Assembly (NCBI GenBank): GCA_037957365.1
Contig: JARHVA010001189.1
Coordinates: 2,951,501-3,015,500, forward strand
DNA length: 64,000 nt
Source of the DNA: Torreya grandis
Lineage: Eukaryota; Streptophyta; Pinopsida; Cupressales; Taxaceae
Direction: 5' to 3'
A model generated the notes under the pieces. That model saw only the letters and a program-made list of their open reading frames with translations. It was not told the DNA's origin and did not search any database. Made by a program: the position numbers and the translations under genes. Shown here one piece after another: positions 1 through 12,058 of this stretch (positions within the stretch are counted from its first letter, which is position 1; each line of letters opens with the position of its first letter).

Positions 1-41
1 AGCTAACCTAATTACCTCTCTTCAGCATAAGAATCAAATTT

Positions 42-1745
42 TTGTTTGGTCAAACAAGTGAAAAAATCCTTTCAGGAGTTAAAAGGAGTCTTACTTCAAC
101 ACCTATGCTAAGAGTTCCCAATCCTAATTATCAGTTCTCAGTGATTATAGATGAATATAGGGATGATATTAGAGGATTTTTAATGCAAGATGGTTTAGTT
201 ATAGTGTATGAGTCTAGGAATCTAAATCCATATGAGGTAATTTATGCCCCACATGATATGGAACTTACTATAATAGTGCATGCCTTACAAGTTTGGAGGA
301 ATTATCTATTGGGAAATTTACTTGAGCTCAAAAGTGATAACTTTAGGCTCAAATATATATTCACCCAACTAAACCTAAATGCTCATCAGAGATGATGGAT
401 AGAGTTCTTATCCAACTATGATTTTGATATTAGCCACTTCAAGGTTAAGAAAAATAGAGTTGCAAACACCCTTAGTCATAGAAGGTACATGGTATCTTTG
501 GATACTATCTAAAGTGATTTCTACAATCAAGTAATTCAATTATCTCTTAGAGATGAATTTTATGAGTAGGTTAAGAAATATTTATTAGAGGATGCTCAAA
601 ATCCTATGTTTAGTAGACTCAAGTTAGAGAATGATAGTCTTTTGAGGTATAATGATATATTGTATGTACTTGATAGAGAAAATCTGAGGAGAAAAGTGCT
701 AAAGGAATTGCATAATGACCCTTATTTAGGTCACCCTAGAGTGACTACGCTCAAGGTTGAACTAAGACATCTCTATTTATAAAAGGAAATTAAAAATGAC
801 GTAGTGGATTTTGTGTCTTGATGTTTAGAGTGTTATCATGTTAAGGCTAAACATGTGTATTTGGATATAAAATAATGGAAATGGAAGGTAATTAATATGA
901 AATTTGTCCAAGTTTTTTCATTATCACATAATAGACATGACATGATCTTGGTAGTGGTTGATAAACTAAGGTAGATCAATTCATACCAGATAATCTAATG
1001 AATGGTGCACCTATGCTTGCAAAGAGATTCATGAAAGATGTGTATTAGTTACATGGGTTTTCATTGAACCTCATCTTTGATCAAGATCTGAGAATGAAAT
1101 CTAGGTTTTGGTTGACTCTAAGTTCAACATTGGTCACATAGTTGAATTTTAGTCCTAAATATCATCTAAAAATGGATGGAAAAATAAAGAGGGTGAACCA
1201 AGTTCTAGAATATATTATTTAAATGTATTACATGGATTATAAATACTAGTGAGAGGAGTACCTTCCACTAGTAGAGTTTTCTTATAAGAAATCTTACCAA
1301 TTAGAATTAAATATGGCTCCATTTGAAGCTTTGTATAAAAGGAGGTGTCAAAAACCAATCAGTTGGGACAAGCTCAAAGATAGGGTAGTCTTTGGTCTTG
1401 AAATGCTTGTGTAAATTTAAGAGTAAATCAAATCAATAAGGCAAAGGTTGTATGAGGCTAATGATAGATAAAAAAGTTATGTTGATCTAAAAATGACAAA
1501 GAAATTTTTTTATTAGTGATAAAGTGTTTCTTTAGGTCAAGCCTAAAAAAATATTGATTAAGTTTAATAAATCAATGAAGTTATTAACAAGATATGTGGG
1601 ACCCTTTGAGGTCTTTTAAGTGATCAATCCTATAACATATAGGCTTATTATACCATCAATTCTAGTTATCCTGTATAATTTTTCCATGTCTCCTATCTTA
1701 AAAAGTTTTTTTTGATCTTTCTCATTTATGGGATTGGAATGTCTT
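42..1745 (+). pseudogene. Ty3/gypsy pol remnant: RNase H, integrase and C-terminal linker
   Basis: This is the 3' half of a Ty3/gypsy polyprotein that enters from the left edge. Positions 42-395 encode a 117-residue open stretch with the RNase H pattern that follows reverse transcriptase (proline-rich start, YESRNLNPYE, a basic WRNYLLG stretch). After a stop the frame continues to the end of RNase H near 480. The HHCC zinc finger of integrase lies at about 700-850 (HNDPYLGH, then CLECYH). The catalytic core lies at about 970-1230 in another frame, with FDQDLRMKSRFW and PKYHLKMDGK. The PFEALYKRRCQKP motif at 1320-1360 and a linker ending in FHVSYLKKF near 1690 close the protein. Several stops and frameshifts make it inactive. 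The motif series resembles plant chromoviruses; I did not see a clear chromodomain. Confidence 0.85.
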
Positions 1746-2019
1746 ATAGCTTCTGGATCTTGTGGTGGTCATAGTAGAACCAGTCTAAATAATTGACACT
1801 CACAAACTTAGTTTATATAATAGAGAGGTGTCATAGTGCAAGGTATAGTAGAACTGATATTCTAATGATAATGCAACTTGGGAGGACTATGATGAGTTAT
1901 ATAGGTTGTTTCCACATTTATTTGTTTAGCATTTATTGATGTTATTTGATTTTTTGCTATATGTTATTTAAGTTTAGAACTATTGTTTGAAATAAGTGTC
2001 ATCGATATGATGACCGATT

Positions 2020-2034
2020 TTATGGAGGAGGACA
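2020..2034 (+). other. candidate polypurine tract of the left-edge Ty3/gypsy element
   Basis: A short purine run, tggaggagga, follows the pol remnant by about 280 bases, where the plus-strand primer before a 3' LTR is expected. The 5' LTR is outside the window, so the LTR start cannot be confirmed by comparison. Confidence 0.35.
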
Positions 2035-2204
2035 TTACATACCGATTTCCTCACTAAACATGATTATCTCATTAAATTGATATTAATGTGGTTAATGATG
2101 GTTAATTTACTATTGTAATTTTTTTCATTTATGCTAATGTATAGACAGTCATATAATGATTATTGTATAACTCATCACTTATTAGTTAGTTGTAAATAAG
2201 CTTC

Positions 2205-2207
<3 letters not shown>

Positions 2208-2278
<71 letters not shown>
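2208..2278. repeat. (TG)n microsatellite
   Basis: About 35 uninterrupted TG units. No coding meaning. Confidence 0.97.
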
Positions 2279-2282
<4 letters not shown>

Positions 2283-2479
2283 TGATCATGCTTATTTAGT
2301 AATTTTATGCTTTAATATAATTTTATTGGCTATTATTGATATAGGCTAACTACCATTTGTGTTTATTGATGTGGATGCAGGAGATAGTCCACTCTCCAGA
2401 CTGATATAGAGGGAGAGTATCATTAGAGAGGGTGTTGTAGATGACTATGTTAGGGGTTAAGAGATTCGATGAGGAACCC

Positions 2480-2516
2480 TATGAATTTTAACTATACTGT
2501 ATAGTTAAAATTCATA
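2480..2516. repeat. 37-bp perfect palindrome
   Basis: Two 18-base arms, TATGAATTTTAACTATAC and its exact reverse complement, flank a single T. It would form a strong hairpin or cruciform. It lies in unassigned A/T-rich DNA, possibly within the 3' LTR of the element at the left edge. Confidence 0.9.
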
Positions 2517-2519
2517 TTG

Positions 2520-3910
2520 CTTATGAGTTTATGGTTACATGTTTTCTCTAATATTAGTTGTATTTAGTTCTTTCATGCTTGATAGTGCCAACTAGTTTTG
2601 ATCCATGATTGGATGCTAATATTAACATGTTTTCCATTGTGAGTGTTATTTATGGCTATGATATTTTATGTTGTTGTGAAATATTATAGTTATAATTGTC
2701 TCTTAGATGATTTTTTGTGTCTTGTTGAGTTCATGATTGACTTTTCCATAGAAAAATCCTTACTCTGTTGAGTACCTGTAAATAATCAACAAAAAAACTT
2801 ATTATCAATAAAATGGTTATGATTGGCAAGGATATGGATTACTATTTATATTTTATTAAATGAAGTTAATTATTTAAACATTGAAATCATAATTCATAGT
2901 TGAATTGGAATTTAGGGGTATCCTTGGTGATATTTTTTGTAACACCAAAAGGGGTTAAAATAAACATAAACATTTTATTTGTTTAATGTCATTTTCTAAT
3001 ATGTTTTGAATTATTAATTAATTATTGTATTATTTTGACATTGGGATGTTAACCATAAATCAGGGCAAGCTATGATTATGTTTAAGGGATGAGGTTAACC
3101 ATGCATAGTGGGAATAGGGTTTGACTATGGAAATCTTCTAAGGTTTTATGATGGACTATGTTTTTTTGTTTAGACTTCATAGTTGTTAGCCACACTGGGA
3201 AATTTTGGTGTTTATGGTGAGTCTTTATTGAGATCTAATTACAGAATAGGGTTCAACATTAAAAGAGGGGTTTTTTGTGGCATGAAAATAGAAGAGGATA
3301 TGCTAAAATATGTGTGGGTATTTAAGGATGGTGATGGTAGTCATGGACATAAAAGAATAGAAGAAAAGGGGAATGATTTTGGGAAAGGAAAAGTGGATAG
3401 TCTTCACTTAAAGTATATTATTGTGGTAGGGTTTTATTATTTGATTTCCCTACATAGCTATGTTATTTTTGGTTTATTTGTGAATATTTTAGAATGGTTA
3501 TTAAATTTTTTATACTATAATGAAATCAATGATTCAACCTATGGAAGGAGAAATCCATCCACATGATCAAATCACTAATTTTAAGTTGTTTATAGCATAA
3601 ACATAGCTATTTATAGTAATGAAAAATAACATGGTTATAGTTATTATTATTATTATTTTGGTCATTTGATTCATTAGGAATTAAAGTTTTATTTTGGTCT
3701 ATACTTTTCATAATGTGATTAAATTTTTGGCTTACTAGAAGAATAACTATTGGGGTATATTCTTACATCTAATTAAACCTTCTATAGTTATCATTTTTTA
3801 TATATGACATAATCCTTGATTATAATTAATTAAATTATTCATATCATTTATGTGAAAATTAACCATGTGATTAATGTTTTTTAATACTCATAGAAATATG
3901 TACTATTTCT
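2520..3910. other. unassigned A/T-rich DNA
   Basis: No domain was recognised. A 127-codon open stretch at 3183-3566 has no recognisable motif and is not supported as a gene. The sequence tgtaacacc at 2939-2947 looks like the start of many Ty3/gypsy LTRs, but no second copy was found. Confidence 0.5.
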
Positions 3911-3911
3911 A

Positions 3912-4000
3912 AATTACACATATAGACATATATACTGTATATGAATTATACATATAGACATATCTAGTGTATATGAATTATACATATATACATATGACCA
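3912..4000. repeat. 32-bp tandem repeat, about 2.7 copies
   Basis: Units start at 3912, 3944 and 3976. Each begins aattayacatata and contains gtatatga, with small differences between copies. It sits just before a long AC microsatellite. Confidence 0.85.
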
Positions 4001-4039
4001 TTTCTATGTAGCTTGGAACTAAGAATTAAGTAGTTGACA

Positions 4040-4157
<118 letters not shown>

Positions 4158-4212
4158 TATGGACATATGAGGTATATATGTGTATATGTGGGTAACCCAA
4201 TATGGATAAGGG

Positions 4213-4824
4213 AATAAAATAGTAGTGTTTTAGATTATGGAAAAAGCAGGTTTTGAAGGGGCCTCGAAACCCTAGTACAAGGAAAGAAAGAAAGATCATC
4301 CAAAACCACAGGCAAAGCCTAAAAAACTACAAGGAAGTAGCAAAAACAAGTTTTTAATGGACCTGAAACCACCAGAAAGACTACTGGTCAAAACCCATAT
4401 TTAACAAAGATCTGGTTACACCAAAGGCAAAGGATTACAAAAAGAAAACAAACAACAAGACTAGTTTCATAACCAACAAGAGGAACCAGATTATTCATCC
4501 AGTTCCAATATCATTTTCATAGTTTCTTTTCCTTTCATAATAGTATCCTGGGTAGTGGTTGCCACCATCATGGCTCCTTTTTGTGTAACCTTCTTTCTTG
4601 AACTTTGTCTCATCCTTTTGCTAGGTCCCTCCAAGGCTTTGGTCTCCTCATTGGCTCTTTTTCCAATATTGACAGCAGCAGCACAAATATTGGACGTAAC
4701 TTCCTCCATTTTTGTTCTGTTGTCCTTAATAAGTTCCCGAAGGTTATTCTCATAGGCTTTGAGCTTGACTGGGATCTCTCTTATCAATTTTCCATATTGT
4801 TAATTTAATAAAATAGTAGTGTTT
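4213..4824 (-). mobile_element. 576-bp insertion flanked by an 18-bp direct repeat (probable retrocopy)
   Basis: The 18-base sequence aataaaatagtagtgttt occurs exactly at 4213-4230 and 4807-4824. It flanks 4231-4806, which has a base composition and a charged open frame unlike its surroundings. A direct repeat this long fits target-primed reverse transcription (LINE activity), for example a 5'-truncated LINE or a processed copy of a transcript. No terminal inverted repeats were seen. No clear poly(A) tail was seen at the - strand 3' end, so the class of element is uncertain. Confidence 0.6.
4491..4799 (-). pseudogene. charged ORF fragment inside the 576-bp insertion
   Basis: About 102 open codons end at a TAA just after ILELDE. 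The frame opens after a stop at 4800-4802 and its first codons have no ATG, so the 5' end looks truncated by the insertion boundary. The product is hydrophilic and Lys/Glu-rich: a probable helical first half (KAYENNLRELIKDNRTK), then a basic stretch (PSKRMRQSSRKK). I do not recognise the family. It could be a fragment of a LINE ORF, an accessory ORF of an LTR element, or a captured host exon. It lies wholly between the 18-bp duplications, so it arrived with the insertion. Confidence 0.4.
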
Positions 4825-5370
4825 ATTACCCTAGGTTTTATTTATTTGTTCATATGATCATAATATTTAGGATGGCTGAGAGCTCTTAGTATGACTATAG
4901 ATGTTTGTGTAAAGTAAACAAATGCAGTTATATTTGATATGTTTCATTGAAATAAAATGTGTTTATAACATTCAAAACCATTGATTGTAAGGTAGATGAT
5001 GTTGAGTATAAATTAGCTATGTAAATGGAATTTATATAAAATTTGAAATAGTGCATGACATCCTAATTTTTCTTACTTCCATAATAATTCATGAAATGGG
5101 ATTTATACCTGAACTTTGAAGAAAATTTGATTATATTAAATATTACTTGAACATGGATTTATAATAGAAAAGTCTTATTATGTTAATGGATATTATGCTG
5201 TCACTAAAAATCATGGAAAAAGACTAATGGGCTATTATTTTGTTTTTATTATGAAACATATGATGAAGTATATATATATGATTTTGTCATATTTATATAC
5301 TATGGTATTAGTATGGATATCTATATTGGAATATGTGTATTATTATATATGATTTGAATAATAAATTTTG

Positions 5371-5435
5371 GTATTAATGACACTAAGAAAATAAAATAAG
5401 TGAAAAGGACTTCACATACTTAGTGTCATTAATAC
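5371..5435. repeat. 17-bp inverted repeat with a 31-base loop
   Basis: Arms gtattaatgacactaag (5371-5387) and its exact reverse complement (5419-5435) enclose a loop that has its own short gtgaa/ttcac pairing. It could be a hairpin or the core of a very small inverted-repeat element. Confidence 0.8.
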
Positions 5436-6057
5436 AAAAAATTAAATGTAATCTGATTGAGTTGTGTGTGTGAATATGATTAATCTGAGTGATATTAAAA
5501 CTATATGAAAACTTTGGAAAAAGTAATGTTTATATTTTAACATTTCCATTTTATCTATTTGATTTAGTATGTACATATGCATGATATCATATTAGAACAT
5601 AATTCTTTATGATATGTTGTATATGATTGTTACCTTACAACAACATGTTCTATTTAAAATATTGATACCTTCACCTTATCATATTCTCATTCATGACGGG
5701 AGATAAATTCCCTAGTTGGAATATTGTGTGGGGGATCTATGTTTTGTGGTTGGTGTGGAAAATCACTCTGATGATGCTCTCCCTCCCCTCCAATAATCAA
5801 TTGATAGAGACTTTTACTCATGATTACTTATTAGATATTGGAAAGTTCATAGATACTCATATTTTTCATGGAAAATTGTATAAATGTATATTTATAATCA
5901 GATGTATAGCATTTTATAGTTGTATTCTTATTAAATTTTATGATTTAACAATAAATTCTGATGTAAATTTTTAGTAATTAGTTAAGATTGTATTATGTAG
6001 ATTTATGATATGTAATGATTTGGTTATGAAATTGAGATTATTTTTATTAATATATTA

Positions 6058-6110
6058 TTAGATAAATGATTCAAATCAATTATATGAATTATTAATATTC
6101 ATTTATCTAA
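6058..6110. repeat. 12-bp inverted repeat
   Basis: Arms ttagataaatga (6058-6069) and its exact reverse complement (6099-6110) are separated by 29 A/T-rich bases. In DNA this A/T-rich it may be a chance match. Confidence 0.5.
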
Positions 6111-6429
6111 ATATCAATCAACTTAACTTTAGTTGAGAATAATTTGATTTGAGTTAGCAATGTTTAAAAAATACCTAATTTTGGTTAAACCTAGTGGGCT
6201 TCTAAATTTTTTGATTTGTGGAAAAATAGGTAATATTAGGTGAAAAATTTAATTAAAATGGAAAAGTACCGAACATGACAAGATCAAATTTTCATGACCA
6301 AATTTAGGATAATACAGAAAGAAACCCTAAAATAGAAAAAAAGGAGAATATTAATCTAAGGAGGAAGTTGAGAAATGATTTAAATATTAATGGAATATGA
6401 GGAATTATTTTCATGGACATTTATATATT

Positions 6430-7586
6430 TAAAATTAATTAAATAGGAGGTTGGAATAATGAAAATAAAGGTAAAATATGATGTGAAACTATTAAGAAAG
6501 ACATTGTACTATTTCAACCTGAATATCAAAGCTAAGGTAAAAGTTGAATTGGATAAAATTTTGTCTAATGATATAATTACCCTAGTAGAGGATACATTAT
6601 GGAATATCCCAATGGTGATCCAACACAATAAAATAGTTGAAATACACATTGTTGTTGAATGTAGACATATCAACTAGGCATGTTTACATGACCCATTCAT
6701 TATGCCCTTTATTGAGGAAATATTTGAAGATGTGGCATGTAGAGAGATATAATTGTTTATATATGGATTTGGTAGTACCATCAAGTTAAGATAGGATTGG
6801 AATAACATCCTTAAAAAATGATTGCATCCCAATGGGGTTAATTTATAAATATGGTGAAGTCATTTGGATTAAACTATGCACTAGTGGTATTTAGTTACAT
6901 CATGCTAACCCCATTTAGGGAGTTTATTCACAAAATTTTAGAGGTTTATTTAGATTATTTCACAATATATGGGTTTTTAAAAGATAATATATAGGTATTA
7001 ATATTGATTTTACAATGACTTAAATAAATATGGTTTTGCAACTCACTTTGGATCACTATTAATATCACATTATTTTTTGGGAGTGACTCATGGTAAATCC
7101 ATTAAAAAAGTCAATAAGCATAAATATACCACCCCCTAAAACATAGAAAGAGGTGAGAATAATACTAATATATGAGTTATCATTATAATTTCATTAGAAA
7201 CTATGTGAAAATTAGTTCTCCCATCTAATAATTATTAAAAATAAGTAACAAATAAATAATTGAATGGGAAACAAAATGCCAATAAGTGTTTGATACAGTC
7301 AAAAATAAAATAGTAGATGTACAACAATAGTTTTTCCATACTAGATGGTACCATTCCATGTCCATTCGATGCATTAAGAATAGCCATATGGGTAGTATTA
7401 TAAAAATTTCATGTTAATATTGATAATCCCATTTCATTTTCAAGATGGAAAATGTTAAAAGTGAAAATTAATTATTCAAAAATAGAAATAGAATCATTAA
7501 CAATGGTTTACATGGTAAAAAAATTAGACACTATCTAGTAGACATACTATTAATATTATTTATTGACCATGAGCCACTAATACACA

Positions 7587-7650
<64 letters not shown>

Positions 7651-9100
7651 CATATACGTAAGGATATGCCATTGGTTGATGTTTTTTCAAGAATTTTATT
7701 TTAACATTATAGTGAAAACCCAACTGAATAAATAATGGACTATATTACTTATCAAGGATTACTATAGGAGAAGATGTGGAACCAATCAAGGATGCGTTAC
7801 CTATAGATTATATTTTATGCATTGAGTTAATTCTTAAGGATTAAGGACATGGAAAATATTTCACTATTCCTCATCATAAGAGAATTTACAAAAGGGTATG
7901 GTAAAACATAATGTAAAATATTGTTAATACAAGCCTTAACATTCACACTTATTAAATGAGCCTTATATAAAAGGGAATGGATGAGGTTTTGTGAAGAGTA
8001 ACATTATCATATGATTGACAAAACATCCTGAGGCATAGTGGGATGACATAATTTAGGTGAGGTTCATGATGGCATAGTGGGAAAACATAATTTTAGTGAG
8101 GACTGAAAATAAAATAATTTTACCTAGCCTACGATGGTCAACTATGTTTAAAGATACATATAAACATACCCATAATTGTGATATATGCCAAAGGGTAGGA
8201 AAACCCAACATAGAAAATGAAATGCCATTGTGACCAATATTTATCATTAACACCATTTTAAAATGAGATATTGATTTTATTGGACTAATACAACCCATGA
8301 CACATAAAAGTAATGTAAGATTCATTATGATAGGTAAAAATTAACTAAAAATATGGGTGAGAGAATTACCTATGAAGGATTGCATGGAGAATATTTGAAA
8401 TTTTTTATATGAAAAAAATATTATTCGATTTGGATTCCCACTTAGTATTAAAATTCATCAAATAAAACACTTTATAGATAACAACATTATGGAGTGACTT
8501 AAGTATTTATTGATAAAACATAATTGGAGTAATCCATATCACCCACAATAAAATGGAATAATAGAAGCATTTAAAAAAAAATTAGATAAGGTATTCAATG
8601 TATATATAGTTGATTGTGATATAAAACTACTTTTGATAGTTTGTGCTTATGGTGTGACTTGTAAAAGAATGGCAAAGTATTGTCCATGCTAGATAATATA
8701 TAAATTGGAAGCTGAAATACACATAGAATACATTTTATAGAGATCAAAATAAAAATTAATCATAGGATGAATAAAAAAACAATAATTAAAATAAATACTC
8801 ATCTAATTGGAGAAACTTGACCAAAAATATTTTTGTGACTTATAATCAAATGCAAGAAAAAATCAGACAGAAAGCTTGGCATGACTAGCATATTAAGAAT
8901 AAATATTTCAAAACAAATTATAAATTATTTGTTTATGAAAATAAGTATGAAAAATTGGGTAAATAAAAATTAAGATGGTTAAGAACATATCTATAAAATA
9001 ATAAATTATTTATTTAGGATCGAGATGATTGAAAACACTTTCATTGATATTAAGGAAAGGATTTGTGAATGACCCATGGTTAAAATTGTATGCCATATAG
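6430..9100 (+). pseudogene. element F: decayed Ty3/gypsy pol
   Basis: Reverse transcriptase opens at about 6459-6720 with a pattern typical of plant Ty3/gypsy: a basic N-terminus, KVELDKILSNDIITLVE, then ACLHDPFIMPFIEEIFEDV. A later RT piece at about 6905-7000 reads PFREFIHKILEVYLDYFTIY, the region of the YxDD box, here YLDY. The RNase H part is unreadable and contains an AC microsatellite (7581-7646). The integrase zinc finger ends in CDICQRVGKP near 8185, followed by the core (IDFIGLIQPMTHKSN near 8270; YHPQ then NGIIEAF near 8540). The C-terminal part (near 8870-9090) resembles the WHD..HIK.K.F domain of other elements. It has many stops, several frameshifts and a lost second catalytic Asp, so it is dead. 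No LTR was identified. Confidence 0.8.
7581..7646. repeat. (AC)n microsatellite inside element F
   Basis: About 33 AC units with one early interruption. It lies between the RT and integrase pieces of element F, so it expanded inside a dead retrotransposon. Confidence 0.95.
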
Positions 9101-9890
9101 TTATGTGGTAAAATGTGGTTAAAATAGTAAATTAAAAAAATATGAGGGATGATGGAAATATAAAAATCATTTGTAAAAAAATACAAAAACAAAAAAATAA
9201 TTTTGGAAAAATAATATACTTAGGAAAAAAAGATAAAATGAAAAAATGAAAAATACCCCAAAGGCAAAAGTGGATAGGTAATGTAAGACTAGGAATTATA
9301 CTAAGAATAAAAATAAATAAATATCTGATTAGTGAAGAGGTTAAATATAGAGTGATGAATAATTCTCCCTTAGAATAAAATTGCATATATGTTTGTTTCC
9401 ACATAAAGATAAAATTCACCTATTATTTGAAATAAACAAAATTAAGAACAAATGGGTAATTGGTGGGAAATATAAAAAATGGTTAGAAAGAAAAAAAATA
9501 AATATATGATTTTATGTGACCCTAAAATTAGATATGTGTGATATATAGGGTTAAATGGGTATTAGATTAGCTATTACATAAGGATGGTGAACTAATATAA
9601 TGAATAAGCCAATTAATAGAGACTCACATAAATCATATTTTCAAGTTATTCATTTGAGACTGATAAAAATAGTAAAGTAGAACTATTGATAGCTGTTGAA
9701 ATAAATAGGGAACAATGATACTTGGTTTACTATGCTCATGTAGGTCTGACCTAAAATAGGTTAAAATTAGACTGAGAGATGATCTTGGAATAGTTGGCAT
9801 ATTTTAGGAATATTCTTTTTGTAGCCTTAGATGCTTGCATCAGATATGGATAGTTACGTATACACAAGTGTATAACATAGATGCAAGTGT
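9100..9890. other. unassigned A/T-rich DNA
   Basis: This follows the integrase end of element F and may hold its 3' non-coding region and LTR, but no second LTR copy was found. Hydrophobic open stretches on the - strand (9010-9419) are by-products of A-rich sequence. Confidence 0.4.
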
Positions 9891-9899
9891 CATATATAT

Positions 9900-10179
9900 T
9901 GTAATGAACCACTACACCAAAACCTCAAGGTATTAGTGAAGTCCACCCACCAAGACCATAACATCCCACCATGCTTCTCGAAGCCCAGACTCTAGGCTAG
10001 ATTTGCACCTATACCACTAGGATTCCCTACGTGTATGAGCCTCGAACAAACACTACCATGCTGGTGTAGCCACCCCCTCTATGACTTGAACCTGGGTGGA
10101 GGCTCTGATACCACATGTAATGAACCACTACACCAAAACCTCGAGGCATTAGTGAAGTTTTCCCACCAGGACCATAACA
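9900..10179 (-). mobile_element. TRIM: complete 280-bp miniature LTR element
   Basis: Two 64-bp direct repeats bound by TG...CA (9900-9963 and 10116-10179, 6 differences by eye) enclose 152 bp. On the - strand a primer-binding site complementary to initiator tRNA-Met, TGGTATCAGAGCC, lies at 10113-10101, two bases after the 5' LTR (10116-10179). A purine-rich ggtggga adjoins the 3' LTR (9900-9963). Flanking pentamers tatat and tattt may be a target duplication with one mismatch. There is no coding capacity, as expected of terminal-repeat retrotransposons in miniature, which must be mobilised by another element's proteins. The internal part has ggttcaagtc (10092-10083), similar to a tRNA B box. 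Confidence 0.92.
10101..10113 (-). other. TRIM primer-binding site (tRNA-iMet)
   Basis: The - strand sequence TGGTATCAGAGCC matches the initiator-methionine tRNA primer-binding site of many plant LTR elements. It sits two bases inside the 5' LTR end, which fixes the element's orientation. Confidence 0.92.
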
Positions 10180-10184
10180 TATTT

Positions 10185-12055
10185 AATACTAATTATATTT
10201 AGATGTGATCAACTAGAGACATCTAGGTTTTTTCACCTTTCTTCTAATGTATACACATCACATGCACAAGTTATATCTCTTTGTCAAATGATTAAACCCT
10301 AGCTTCCTCACCCTTAGAGTGACTATGGAAAAAATGGGTTAATGGGCTTATGGTGTTGATATTCCCTAAAGATCCCACTATTAATGGATTTTTTACATAT
10401 CCAATCATTTGAAGAGGGCCTCAAACTTATGTAGTTCTCATTTATGTGTTGGCTTATGAGTGTACAAGGATGTGATGTGTGATAAGTAATAACATGTAGT
10501 GATCTAGCTTGTAACTTGGAAAATATGGCTTATGAACTACTATTCAAAAAATTTAGACCTAAGGGAATACTAGTCCTATGAATGATATATAAATAAAGAT
10601 GAATAGGGTAGGTTTTATAACTTGAAATCTTGATTGAGTGCTTATTGGTATGTTGTCTGGTGATTCCTTAGTATTTTATAATTGAGGAATGAATAAGGGT
10701 TGATATTATATATATACTAATATATTTTATAAATATATCACTAAATCACTTAGATTGACCTTTATCATATGTTGCATTTGAAAATTATGTCTTTTTGGCA
10801 CTAGACACTTTCTAGAAAAGTTGGACCACTTGCATCAATGCAGGTGTCTATTTGGGACACAAGTGTTTGAGAAGTTATAAAATAGGTATAGGTCTAAACT
10901 TATTAGAGAAGGATAATCATCAGGTCTAGATATTTTTACATAGTATATAAGTCTTTTTCATCAAAATAAAAATGGTTAGACTAAGATATAATTAAGTAGG
11001 CATAAATAGATAGTGAACACAAGCCTTTCAGAAGTGATCATGTTTACAACTAAAAGCTAAAACCATGATGGATATTTTCTAAGTGTATAAGATGAGAAAT
11101 AAATAAATCATAGTTTATTATCTACATTTACCCCCATGCCTCCTTAATCTAGTAATGAAATTTCTAGATTAAAGGAAATAAATTCTTTCCTGGGTTTGTA
11201 TAACACACCTTATCTTTGCTTAGTTTTGTAGGGTGAATTTTTGTTGCATTTATCTAGAAATAATGATGGGAACACAACCTTTCCTAACATGTGCCATGTC
11301 AATCATGAATAAATAAGTCTTTTCCTTAATCATATTTTTAGGTTAGGCACCTGTATCATAATCTTAACCTTCTTGGGCCTACTAATTATTAATTTAATTA
11401 TTTATACCTAATTTATAATGTTTATCATGGGAAGATGATTAAATAAAGTGAAACCTTGGTCAACCAGTAAAATTAGATTTAACAATGAGGTCTAGAACAT
11501 TCTCAAAATAACTCGTTTAACTAACTTCATAGATAGAATATATAGACATGATTTTTTTCTCAACAAGAAGTTTTGCAAAAGTTGGAATTATAGAATGGTG
11601 GAAATTAACAATGTTATGGTCAAAATATTAGAGGAAATAGTTGCCATAGTCATAGCCCTTAAGATTAAAGATGATAAATATGCCAAGTCCAAATCTAAAC
11701 ACAATGTGTGGGTCATTAAATTTTTGAATGGGAACAATAAACTCACTAAATTCTAGGGGGGATACCTCAGAATTAATCTTCCTAGACACTTTGACCAAGT
11801 TGTCAATCAAATCATGAGGTAAGTCACACTAGAAGGAAGTTTTATGGTTTTTCACTTCTAACTTTTTCCCCCGATGAACTAATTTAGACATAATATTCCC
11901 ATTAGCCTTCCTTTTTATATACTTCACTCTTTAGAAGACTCTATTTTTTATTTCAAAAAAGGCAAAAATAATCCCCCTGCATCAATATGTATCTTTGTTA
12001 TATATAAATTATTTAATGCTCTCTATCTTACCCTTGTTTGAAGCAATAGTTTAAA
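10185..12055. other. unassigned A/T-rich DNA
   Basis: No domain, LTR pair or RNA gene was recognised. Short open stretches such as 11628-11810 on the - strand have no motif. Confidence 0.45.
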
Positions 12056-12058
12056 AAA

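Larger units (their letters stand above)
4850..6430. other. unassigned A/T-rich DNA
   Basis: No coding domain was recognised. The stretch contains two inverted repeats, listed separately. The 93-codon open stretch at 5693-5974 is not supported by any motif. Confidence 0.5.

Noticed and set aside
3183..3566. 127-codon open stretch on the + strand
   Set aside because: No recognisable motif, no start context or repeat support; could be chance in A/T-rich DNA or LTR sequence.
8053..8325. 90-codon hydrophobic - strand frame
   Set aside because: Antisense of the element F integrase zinc finger and core.
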